Origin: Nitrospirota bacterium
GTDB taxonomy: Bacteria > Nitrospirota_A > Leptospirillia > Leptospirillales > Leptospirillaceae
Reading direction: 5' to 3'
Length of the DNA: 6,932 nucleotides
Assembly (NCBI GenBank): GCA_021795275.1
Contig: JAJYPO010000117.1
Coordinates: forward strand, 1 to 6,932
Positions 1 through 6,932 of this stretch are shown piece after piece (the first letter of the stretch is position 1; each line of letters opens with the position of its first letter). The notes under the pieces are model-generated. The model was given only the letters and a program-made list of their open reading frames with translations. It was not told the DNA's origin and searched no databases. The position numbers were made by a program, and so were the translations under genes.

Positions 1-78
1 GTCATCGGCCTTCTTGGGGGCCTTGTCTCCATTATCCTTCCCTTGCCGTCCGAGGGCAGGGAAGTTTTTCGGCCGTGA
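1..78 (+). CDS. ftsX: C-terminal fragment of a probable cell-division permease FtsX
   Basis: Frame 1 is open from the window edge to a TGA at 76-78 and encodes the last 25 residues of a protein that begins upstream. The residues visible are a hydrophobic stretch rich in Gly and Leu (VIGLLGGLVSIILPLP) and then a short charged tail (SEGREVFRP). This fits the last transmembrane helix of FtsX, which often carries a GLLGS-like motif before a short basic end. FtsX is the membrane partner of the ATPase FtsE, and together they control septal peptidoglycan amidases through EnvC-type proteins. The identity rests mainly on context: the next gene is EnvC-like and overlaps this stop by 4 bases (GTGA), which implies translational coupling. 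The fragment is too short to exclude another membrane protein. Confidence 0.55.
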   Translation, partial: VIGLLGGLVSIILPLPSEGREVFRP

Positions 79-1295
79 TTCCGAAACATGCGGAAACCTC
101 CTGCCGCCGGAAGAGCGGACCGTCCGGCTCGGCTCTTCTTTTCCTGCTTTTCCTTGGGATGTTTTTTCCAAAAGGAGCCGGGGTGATTCCGGACAAGGTC
201 TTTGCCGCCTCCCACCCGTCAATTCGATCGATCGAGAAAAAGCTCGATGCCCGGGAGCGGGAGATGCGAAACCTGAAGCTCCGGCTCGCGAAAAACAAGG
301 ACCGTCTGAAGCGGTACAAGGGCCGTCGTCTCAAGCTCAAGGTCAGGATCCTCAGGCTCCGCGTCAAGCTTGAGTCATTCCATCTGCAGGTCGAAAGGCT
401 CCAGATCCGCGAGATCCAGGACCGCCAGGCCATCAGGCGGCTCGACCGCGCCATGGCCCGTCTTGGTGTCGTTATCGACGCCGACCTTCGCGAAAAAGGC
501 TCCCTTGAATCAAGGCTCCTCACACGGATGGCGGAGGTCTCCCTGTCGCGTCTCGATGGAACCGACATTCAACCCGACCTGATCCTGCGGTCCAATATCC
601 TGGCGGATCAGACAAACCATCTCGACTCTCTCCTGCATGGTTACCGGACCAAGGAAAATCGGCTCCGCCTCAGTCGGGCGCAGCTGAAAACGATCCAGAA
701 TCACGAAAAGAAGCTTCTGGAAAACCGAGAAAAGGAAGAGGCCCGTCTCAAGAGGAAAATGACCGGGACCCAGAGCGAGATCGCACGGCTCAAGAAAAAA
801 GAAGAGGCCATCGCCCAGGATAACCGCTCGATTCTCAGGCGCCGTCGAAAGCTGATGAACCTGATCGCGCGGCTTGAGCGGATGCGTCGCAGGTCGCCCC
901 TCCAGGAAGGATTCTCCCATCCTCCCGTTCCGGGGCACTCCGTTTTCAAATGGCCGGTCAAAGGTCGGATCATCGAGAGCTTCGGACCGTTTCACGATGG
1001 CATTGATATCGCTGCCGGAGTCGGGTCCCGCGTCCGAGCCGCCTGGCCGGGAAAGGTTCTCTTCGCCAGGGCCTACACGGGATACGGACGCCTGGTCATC
1101 CTGGCCCACGGGAATCATCTTTACACCCTTTACGGCCATCTCGACCATATCTTTGCCAGGGAGGGCGAAAGGGTCCCGGAAGGGAGAATTATCGGAACGG
1201 TGGGGAGGGGGGGAACCCGAGGGCGGTCGACCCTCTTTTTCGGAGTGACCCGCCGTGGGAAGCCGGTAAGCCCGATGGGTTTCCTTTCCCACTGA
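75..1295 (+). CDS. envC: EnvC-like murein hydrolase activator (coiled coil plus degenerate LytM/M23 domain)
   Basis: This 406-residue protein probably works in the periplasm, activating peptidoglycan amidases at the division site under FtsEX control. A basic N-terminus is followed by a hydrophobic segment (about residues 18-31), either a signal peptide with possible cleavage near VFA-AS (44/45) or a membrane anchor. Residues from about 50 to 275 are very rich in Lys, Arg, Glu and Leu and look like long coiled coil. A LytM/M23 domain fills about residues 290-406. It keeps H307-x3-D311 (HDGID) and H355 (YGHL). Where active enzymes have the second zinc motif HxH, this protein reads RSTLFFGV, with T386 and F388 in place of the histidines. 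E. coli EnvC has a similar RPSLYFEI segment and is not itself a hydrolase, so I infer an activator. The GTG start at 75 overlaps the preceding stop; AGGGAAG at 58-64 is a rather distant ribosome binding site. No other in-frame start keeps the whole hydrophobic segment. Confidence 0.85.
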   Translation: MIPKHAETSCRRKSGPSGSALLFLLFLGMFFPKGAGVIPDKVFAASHPSIRSIEKKLDAREREMRNLKLRLAKNKDRLKRYKGRRLKLKVRILRLRVKLESFHLQVERLQIREIQDRQAIRRLDRAMARLGVVIDADLREKGSLESRLLTRMAEVSLSRLDGTDIQPDLILRSNILADQTNHLDSLLHGYRTKENRLRLSRAQLKTIQNHEKKLLENREKEEARLKRKMTGTQSEIARLKKKEEAIAQDNRSILRRRRKLMNLIARLERMRRRSPLQEGFSHPPVPGHSVFKWPVKGRIIESFGPFHDGIDIAAGVGSRVRAAWPGKVLFARAYTGYGRLVILAHGNHLYTLYGHLDHIFAREGERVPEGRIIGTVGRGGTRGRSTLFFGVTRRGKPVSPMGFLSH

Positions 1296-1325
1296 AGGGA
1301 GCTCAAGCGGAGTCCGGCGGCCGTG

Positions 1326-1354
1326 TTGTAATGCCGGCCGATGCATGATATTCT
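1326..1354 (+). promoter_or_regulatory. Weak candidate promoter ahead of ctpA
   Basis: The 146-base gap between envC and ctpA contains TTGTAA (1326-1331), then 17 bases, then TATTCT (1349-1354). Each box matches the sigma70 consensus at four of six positions. The -35-like box lies in the loop of a 6-bp GC hairpin (CGGCCG at 1318-1323 and 1335-1340) that has no following T tract and so does not look like a terminator. The evidence is weak: ctpA may be transcribed from here, by readthrough from envC, or both. Confidence 0.2.
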
Positions 1355-1441
1355 CAAATCACAATTTGTTGAGCCGCTTCTTCTCTCGAAAGCCTCCCGG
1401 GCTCCGGCAGGACCCTCGGGATTACTATCATAAGGATCTTT

Positions 1442-2764
1442 ATGCATCTTCCGGGTTTCAGGAATGGGTCGAACCGATCAGGCTGGAAGTGGGTCATGAA
1501 AACAGGAAATATCCTTCTTGTCCTCGCGGTCGGGATTCTGGTCGGCGGAGTCGGCCATGCGGTTCTGGCGGATGGGGGGACGGACAAGAGTCTCAAGATC
1601 TTTTCCATGGTCTACGCTTTGATTCAGAACGATTACGTCGACAAGATTCCGGCGCAGCCGGTTCTCGACAGCGCGATTCGCGGGATGGTGGCCTCGCTCG
1701 ATCCCCACTCCGAGTATATGACCCCCCAGGAGTATCACGATCTCGAAATCAACACCCAGGGGCGTTTTGGCGGGGTCGGAATCAAGATCACCACCGAAGG
1801 GAACCGCATTATTGTTCAGGCTCCCATCGACGACTCCCCGGCCTTTCGGGCGGGTATCAAGTCGGGGGACGAGATCATCCGGGTCAACGGGGTGAGCACT
1901 GCCTCCCTCGGTCTGGCCAAGGCTGTCCGGACCATGAGGGGGAAGCCGGGAACCCATGTGATTCTTACGGTTTTCAGAAAAGGGGTTTTCACGGCGCGGG
2001 ATTTCGACCTGGTCCGGGAGGTCATCAAGATCCACACGGTCAAATTCCGCATGCTGAAAGATCATATCGGATATGTCCTCGTCCGGGAATTTTCGGAAAA
2101 TACGGCGCGGGATCTTGACGCGACCCTGAAGAAACTCGGCCGGAAGGGAATGCGCGCTCTCGTCATCGACCTGCGTAACAACCCTGGAGGCTTGTTGACA
2201 AGCGCGGTGGATGTCTCCTCGCTCTTCATTCCCGACAACAAGGTGGTCGTTTCGATGAAGGGGCGCCGGCAGGAACGGGCCTTCCGATCCCACGGGGGAG
2301 AAGACTTTCCTCGCGTTCCCGTCGTGATCCTTGTCAACACGGAAACGGCCTCGGCGGCGGAAATCGTCTCCGGAGCGCTTCAGGATTACCACCGTGCGAC
2401 GATTATCGGCACACAGACGTTTGGGAAAGGTTCCGTTCAGACGATTCTTCCTCTCTTTGACGGATCGGCTCTTCGATTGACGACAGCCCGCTACTTCACC
2501 CCATCGGGCCGCTCGATCCAGGATTACGGGATCACGCCGGACATCATCGTCAAGGAGCGAATTCCCAAAGGGGGACGGCCCATTTCCGTTCCTCGCGAAG
2601 TGGATCTGAAGCATCATTTTCTTAATCCTGACGGGAAGGAACACCATGTGATCATTCCCGCCGGCAATATCCAGAAACACCTTGTCTACCCCATTCCCTC
2701 CGGGAAAGCTGACAATCAGCTGCGCACTGCCATCCGGATCCTTAAACGAAAGTTGGCCGGGTGA
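1442..2764 (+). CDS. ctpA: C-terminal processing peptidase (S41 family, PDZ-containing serine protease)
   Basis: This 440-residue secreted or membrane-anchored protease cleaves proteins from or near their C-terminus in the periplasm; family members process or degrade envelope proteins, including cell-wall hydrolases. After a short basic N-terminus, residues about 23-43 form a hydrophobic signal or anchor. SLDPHSEYMTPQEY (85-98) is the conserved S41 N-terminal segment. A PDZ domain spans about 103-190 (GRFGGVGI, then SPAFRAGIKSGDEIIRVNG). The protease core carries LRNNPGG (244-250), the nucleophile S304 in ETASAAEIV, K329 in GTQTFGKGSVQ and Q333. The Ser-Lys spacing of 25 and Lys-Gln spacing of 4 match the Ser-Lys-Gln arrangement of E. 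coli Prc, so it should be active. The start at 1442 has AAGGA at 1432-1436. An in-frame ATG at 1496 has GGAAG at 1485-1489 and would give a tidier signal peptide (MKTGNILL), so the true start is uncertain. It lies downstream of envC, a common order in bacteria. Confidence 0.93.
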   Translation: MHLPGFRNGSNRSGWKWVMKTGNILLVLAVGILVGGVGHAVLADGGTDKSLKIFSMVYALIQNDYVDKIPAQPVLDSAIRGMVASLDPHSEYMTPQEYHDLEINTQGRFGGVGIKITTEGNRIIVQAPIDDSPAFRAGIKSGDEIIRVNGVSTASLGLAKAVRTMRGKPGTHVILTVFRKGVFTARDFDLVREVIKIHTVKFRMLKDHIGYVLVREFSENTARDLDATLKKLGRKGMRALVIDLRNNPGGLLTSAVDVSSLFIPDNKVVVSMKGRRQERAFRSHGGEDFPRVPVVILVNTETASAAEIVSGALQDYHRATIIGTQTFGKGSVQTILPLFDGSALRLTTARYFTPSGRSIQDYGITPDIIVKERIPKGGRPISVPREVDLKHHFLNPDGKEHHVIIPAGNIQKHLVYPIPSGKADNQLRTAIRILKRKLAG

Positions 2765-2797
2765 GCCGGGGGCTTTTTGTGGAGGCCCCCGCTTTCC
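2765..2797 (+). terminator. Probable intrinsic terminator after ctpA
   Basis: Directly after the ctpA stop, CGGGGGC (2767-2773) pairs with GCCCCCG (2785-2791), a 7-bp all-GC stem with an 11-base loop. Only a short, impure T stretch follows (CTTTCCC). The strong stem and its place between ctpA and the groESL promoter support a terminator, but the weak T tract suggests it may be leaky. Confidence 0.5.
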
Positions 2798-2837
2798 CTC
2801 CATGCATCTTTCCGGTTGTTCCCTGCCTAAAAAGGAC

Positions 2838-2866
2838 TTGCCAACTCCCGTTCCCTTTGATATCCT
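2838..2866 (+). promoter_or_regulatory. Sigma70-type promoter of groESL
   Basis: TTGCCA (2838-2843, five of six consensus bases) is followed after exactly 17 bases by TATCCT (2861-2866, four of six). Transcription would start near 2873, inside the CIRCE element that begins 2 bases past the -10 box. This is the usual layout of HrcA-repressed chaperone promoters: a housekeeping promoter blocked by a repressor bound over the start site. Confidence 0.75.
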
Positions 2867-2867
2867 T

Positions 2868-2894
2868 TTATCACTCAGTTGGCGTGAGTGCTAA
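2868..2894 (+). promoter_or_regulatory. CIRCE operator (HrcA binding site) upstream of groES
   Basis: The sequence TTATCACTC - 9 bases - GAGTGCTAA matches the CIRCE consensus TTAGCACTC-N9-GAGTGCTAA at 17 of 18 arm positions; the only difference is T for G at 2871 in the left arm. In the known system, the HrcA repressor binds this inverted repeat and is kept active by GroEL, so accumulating unfolded protein relieves repression. The element overlaps the predicted transcription start and would form a hairpin in the mRNA leader. hrcA itself is not in this window. Confidence 0.95.
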
Positions 2895-2917
2895 AACCCA
2901 GTTCCAACATTGAAAAT

Positions 2918-2922
2918 GGAGG
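2918..2922 (+). promoter_or_regulatory. groES: Ribosome binding site deciding the groES start
   Basis: GGAGG lies 5 bases before the ATG at 2928. It rules out the in-frame upstream TTG (2910) and ATG (2916): the first lies before the site, and the second runs directly into it. The protein from 2928 begins MKFKPLKDR, which aligns with other GroES N-termini. Confidence 0.9.
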
Positions 2923-2927
2923 TGTGT

Positions 2928-3191
2928 ATGAAATTTAAGCCTTTGAAGGATCGTGTTTTTGTGAGCTATGCGGAAGAGGTTGAAAAGACCCAGGGAGGCT
3001 TGTACATTCCTGACGCTGCAAAAGAGAAGCCGCAGAAGGGCAAGGTAGAGGAGATCGGCGAAGAGGTGAAGTCCCTCAAGAAGGGTGACACGATCCTCTT
3101 CGACAAGTACTCTGGTTCGAAGATCTCGATCGACGGGACTGATTACCTGATTCTGCGGGAAGAAGATATCCTGGGCGTTTTTGTCTCCTGA
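2928..3191 (+). CDS. groES: Co-chaperonin GroES (Hsp10), short form lacking the roof hairpin
   Basis: GroES is the heptameric lid that closes the GroEL folding chamber in the cytoplasm. This copy has 87 residues, against about 95-97 for E. coli and most bacteria. The N-terminus (MKFKPLKDRV) and the C-terminus (YLILREEDILGV) are typical. The mobile loop that docks onto GroEL is intact, with GG at 23-24, hydrophobic contacts L25-Y26-I27 and then PDAAKEKPQ. Alignment to E. coli from memory is gap-free through G44 (KGKVEEIG). Only eight residues (EEVKSLKK) then separate G44 from the GD that opens the next strand, where E. coli has 17. The missing stretch corresponds to the beta-hairpin forming the roof of the dome. 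Short GroES proteins of this kind occur, for example in Campylobacter. It is the first gene of the CIRCE-controlled operon, 72 bases before groEL. Confidence 0.97.
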   Translation: MKFKPLKDRVFVSYAEEVEKTQGGLYIPDAAKEKPQKGKVEEIGEEVKSLKKGDTILFDKYSGSKISIDGTDYLILREEDILGVFVS

Positions 3192-3230
3192 GGAGCGGAG
3201 CGGAAAAATCTGAAAGGGTGCGTCAAATAA

Positions 3231-4892
<1,662 letters not shown>

Positions 4893-4909
4893 GATTTCCG
4901 TTTCCGATA

Positions 4910-4938
4910 GGGGGGGGATTTCCCCCCCCTTTTTTTTT
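4910..4938 (+). terminator. Strong intrinsic terminator of the groESL operon
   Basis: Eight G (4910-4917), a four-base loop ATTT (4918-4921), eight C (4922-4929) and nine T (4930-4938) form a textbook Rho-independent terminator 17 bases after the groEL stop. The stem is made only of G-C pairs in homopolymer runs. It should insulate trxA-recN from heat-shock transcription of groESL. Confidence 0.95.
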
Positions 4939-4957
4939 GTCATTTTGTCCGGACCGA

Positions 4958-4987
4958 TTTCGCGAGGCTCCAGGAATGTTGTAAAAT
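4958..4987 (+). promoter_or_regulatory. Tentative promoter for trxA-recN
   Basis: Because the groESL terminator is strong, trxA needs its own promoter somewhere in 4939-5086. The best -10 candidate is TAAAAT (4982-4987, five of six consensus bases). The only -35 match near the right distance is poor (TTTCGC, 4958-4963, 18-base spacer). The transcript would have a leader of roughly 90 bases. I see no convincing riboswitch or known RNA motif in that leader. Confidence 0.25.
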
Positions 4988-5056
4988 AAACCTTCAAGGG
5001 AGATTGGCGAAGCCTTTTTTTAGAACGATTCCCGGTGGCACCTGAAAAATAAACCT
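4983..5056 (+). repeat. 11-base direct repeat in the trxA leader
   Basis: AAAATAAACCT occurs at 4983-4993 and again at 5046-5056, a 63-base period. Both copies are followed within a few bases by TCAA (TTCAA and ATCAA). The repeat lies entirely in the AT-rich region between the groEL terminator and trxA. It could be a remnant duplication, paired regulatory sites, or chance in an A-rich stretch. Confidence 0.4.
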
Positions 5057-5086
5057 ATCAAAACAGATCCGAAGAGGAGAGTCTCG

Positions 5087-5419
5087 ATGAGTGAAAAAGT
5101 TGGGGAAGTGTCTACGGCCGAATGGGACAAGCGTGTTCTCGAGTCGAAGGGAGTGGTTATGGTCGACTTCTGGGCTCCCTGGTGCGGACCATGCCGCATG
5201 GTGGCTCCCGTCGTGGATGAGCTGGCGGAAGAATACAAGGGCCGCGTGACCTTCATGAAGCTCAACACCGACGACAACCAGGATATCGCGGTCCGCTACC
5301 AGGTGATGGGGATCCCGACCCTGATCTTCTTCAAGGACGGGAAGGTCGTGAGCAAGCTTGTCGGTGCCCAGAGCAAGAAAACCTTCAAGGAAAAGATCGA
5401 AGAGCTTCTGGCGGCCTGA
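5087..5419 (+). CDS. trxA: Thioredoxin
   Basis: This is a cytoplasmic disulfide reductase of 110 residues, the usual length for thioredoxin 1. It carries the redox motif WCGPC (32-36) inside [11 protein letters not shown], the buried acid D27 in VDFW, and the cis-proline P77 in GIPT, all expected for an active enzyme. There is no signal peptide or membrane segment, so it should act in the cytosol, reduced by thioredoxin reductase (not in this window) and supplying electrons to ribonucleotide reductase, peroxiredoxins and similar partners. The ATG at 5087 is preceded by a purine-rich AGAGGAGA (5073-5080). The stop lies 5 bases before the recN start, so the two are probably co-transcribed. An insulating terminator separates it from groEL upstream. 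Confidence 0.98.
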   Translation: MSEKVGEVSTAEWDKRVLESKGVVMVDFWAPWCGPCRMVAPVVDELAEEYKGRVTFMKLNTDDNQDIAVRYQVMGIPTLIFFKDGKVVSKLVGAQSKKTFKEKIEELLAA

Positions 5420-5424
5420 CCCGG

Positions 5425-6932
5425 GTGATTTCCCATCTTCGAATCGCCGCATTCGCCACGATCGAGGAGATGTCGGTCTCTTTTGATGAGGGGCTGACAG
5501 TCGTCACGGGAGAGACGGGTGCAGGAAAGTCTCTTCTGGTCGATGCGCTTTTTCTGGTCTCGGGGCAAAAGCCCCGGGGCCTTTCAGTTCGTCCTGGCTG
5601 CAATGAAGGCATTGTCGAGGCCTCTTTTTCGGCTCCTTCCCTCCCGATTCCCGAATCTCTGACCGATATTCTTTCTTCCGACGAGGATCTCGTCATCCGC
5701 CGGGTGGTGACCCCGAACGGTCGATTCCGTCAGACCGTCAACGGTCAGGCCGTTTCCACCTCCCAGCTCCAAAGTCTTGTGGAGATCCTTTTCGACCTCG
5801 TCGGTCAGGGAGAGAATCATCGGCTCATCAAAAGCGATGCCCACCGCCACTACCTGGACTCCTTCTCAGGAGTGGCTGAGCTTGCCGAACGCTTTGAGGG
5901 ACTGCGTCGGGAGATCCTTGCCCTCAGACGGGAGAGGGAGGAACTTTCGGCGCAGCGGGAGCGCGATCTCCGGGAACGGGAGGAACGGATCCGGATGCGG
6001 GAGGATGCGGAGCTGCTCTCGGGAAGTCCGGGAGAGTTCGAAGAGCTTTCCCAGACGCTGTCGGCCCAGCTCAATCTCCAGGAAATCCTCACGGTTGCCG
6101 GGCGTTCCTACGGAGCCCTCTATGAAGACGACCAGAGCGTCCTCGCCCTTCTGGGCCGCGTGGCCTCCGACCTCGAACACATCCTCTCCCTGGATCCGAC
6201 TCTGCATCCCCTCCGGACTGCCCTTGAAGAGGCGACGGAGATCCTGAAGGACAGCGCCCACGAGCTCCACCGGTACCGCGAATCCATGGAGATGGACCCG
6301 GAAAAACTGGCGGCCCTCGAAGGACGTTTCAGCCTCTATCGACGGCTCGCTCAAAAGTACCGGGTCCGGCCGGAGGAGCTTGTCATCCACCTGGACCAGG
6401 TGACGGCGGAGGACGCCGGAGCGGCCGATCGGGCCCTGGAGGAGGTGGAGGGGAGAATCCTGGAGGCTGAAAAGTCGCTTCGGACGTTGGGGGAGTCGCT
6501 GGGAATACGGAGGCGGGAAGCCGCCGGGCGCTTTTCCGAGGCCGTGTGTGCAGTGCTTCGACGTCTGCGGATCGACCACCCCTCCTTCTCTGTTTCTCTT
6601 GACCCCTATCCCGATTTTCTGGGAGGACCTTTCGGGATGGAAAGGGTGGAGTTTCTGTTTTCGGCCAATCCTGGAATGCCGGAATGCCCGCTGGGCCAGG
6701 TCGCCTCCGGTGGCGAGATCTCCCGGGTCCTTTTGTCGATCAAGGCCGTTCTGGCCGATCTCGACGAAGTTCCGACCCTCGTCTTCGACGAAATCGATTC
6801 GGGGATCGGAGGAGAGGTCGGTGAGGTTCTGGGGGATCTTCTGAAAGAAATCGGACGACGCCGCCAGGTTCTGGCCATCACGCACCTGCACCAGGTTGCC
6901 CGGAAGGGAGACCACCACCTGCTCTTCCAAGA
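5425..6932 (+). CDS. recN: DNA repair ATPase RecN (3' end beyond window)
   Basis: RecN is an SMC-like ATPase that acts early in repair of DNA double-strand breaks by recombination. Frame 1 stays open from 5425 to the window end, giving 502 complete codons; RecN is usually about 550-560 residues, so roughly the last tenth is missing. The N-terminus (ISHLRIAAFATIEEM) matches the family start. The Walker A loop is GETGAGKS (29-36). A Glu/Arg-rich middle (about residues 155-395) is the expected coiled-coil region. The second ATPase half has the ABC signature ASGGEISR (427-434), Walker B ending D455-E456 in LVFDEIDSGIGG, and the H-loop H487 in ITHLHQ. The GTG start at 5425 lies 5 bases after the trxA stop and has no clear ribosome binding site, which suggests translational coupling. 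An ATG at 5470 would remove the first conserved strand and is unlikely. Confidence 0.97.
   Translation, partial: MISHLRIAAFATIEEMSVSFDEGLTVVTGETGAGKSLLVDALFLVSGQKPRGLSVRPGCNEGIVEASFSAPSLPIPESLTDILSSDEDLVIRRVVTPNGRFRQTVNGQAVSTSQLQSLVEILFDLVGQGENHRLIKSDAHRHYLDSFSGVAELAERFEGLRREILALRREREELSAQRERDLREREERIRMREDAELLSGSPGEFEELSQTLSAQLNLQEILTVAGRSYGALYEDDQSVLALLGRVASDLEHILSLDPTLHPLRTALEEATEILKDSAHELHRYRESMEMDPEKLAALEGRFSLYRRLAQKYRVRPEELVIHLDQVTAEDAGAADRALEEVEGRILEAEKSLRTLGESLGIRRREAAGRFSEAVCAVLRRLRIDHPSFSVSLDPYPDFLGGPFGMERVEFLFSANPGMPECPLGQVASGGEISRVLLSIKAVLADLDEVPTLVFDEIDSGIGGEVGEVLGDLLKEIGRRRQVLAITHLHQVARKGDHHLLFQ

Noticed and set aside
1318..1340. GC-rich 6-bp hairpin after envC as a terminator
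   Set aside because: No T tract follows it, and the stem is an inverted repeat of a self-complementary hexamer, so chance is likely.
1345..2118. 257-codon plus-strand frame overlapping the start of ctpA
   Set aside because: It is rich in Gly, Arg, Ser and His with no domain, and is out of frame with the protease motifs.
1478..2803. 441-codon open frame on the minus strand opposite ctpA
   Set aside because: It lies opposite a fully convincing S41 protease, has no recognisable domain and is rich in Arg, Asp, Gly and Pro, as expected for the reverse of GC-rich coding sequence.
2910..2927. Six-residue N-terminal extension of groES from TTG at 2910
   Set aside because: The ribosome binding site GGAGG at 2918-2922 lies inside this extension and points to the ATG at 2928, which also matches the conserved GroES N-terminus.
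5006..5021. GGCGAAGCC followed by T7 as a second terminator
   Set aside because: The stem has only 3 base pairs with a 3-base loop, too weak to call; it is kept only as part of the leader description.
5866..6930. 354-codon open frame on the minus strand opposite recN
   Set aside because: The plus-strand RecN frame carries all ATPase motifs in order, so this reverse frame is a shadow.

Overview
This window comes from a GC-rich bacterial chromosome and holds ordinary core genes, all on the plus strand. I see no mobile element, CRISPR array, tRNA or rRNA. An FtsX-EnvC-type protein pair followed by a C-terminal processing protease points to a diderm (Gram-negative) bacterium. A CIRCE operator ahead of groESL shows HrcA-type heat-shock control. 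The gene order and GroEL sequence would suit an acidophilic Nitrospirota lineage such as Leptospirillum, but that placement is my impression and rests on no search.

Layout. Positions 1-78 are the C-terminal end of an upstream membrane protein, probably FtsX. Its stop overlaps the start of an EnvC-like coiled-coil/LytM protein (75-1295) by 4 bases. After a 146-base gap comes a CtpA-type S41 protease (1442-2764), then a modest GC-rich hairpin. A sigma70-type promoter (2838-2866) and a near-perfect CIRCE operator (2868-2894) precede groES (2928-3191) and groEL (3264-4892). A very strong intrinsic terminator (4910-4938) closes that operon. After a 148-base leader, thioredoxin (5087-5419) is followed 5 bases later by recN (5425 to the window end, incomplete at its 3' end).

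How the parts work together. The left third is an envelope/division module: FtsEX-type control of cell-wall amidases through EnvC, plus a periplasmic protease. The middle is the chaperonin operon under HrcA/CIRCE control. The right third pairs redox maintenance (TrxA) with double-strand break repair (RecN) in a likely two-gene operon.

Most notable points. (1) GroES has only 87 residues. It lacks about nine residues exactly where the roof beta-hairpin normally lies, while the mobile loop is intact. (2) The EnvC-like LytM domain keeps its first zinc-binding motif and one catalytic histidine but has lost the HxH motif (T386-x-F388), so it is predicted to be an activator rather than a hydrolase. 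(3) trxA and recN are tightly linked. I do not find a previously undescribed system here.
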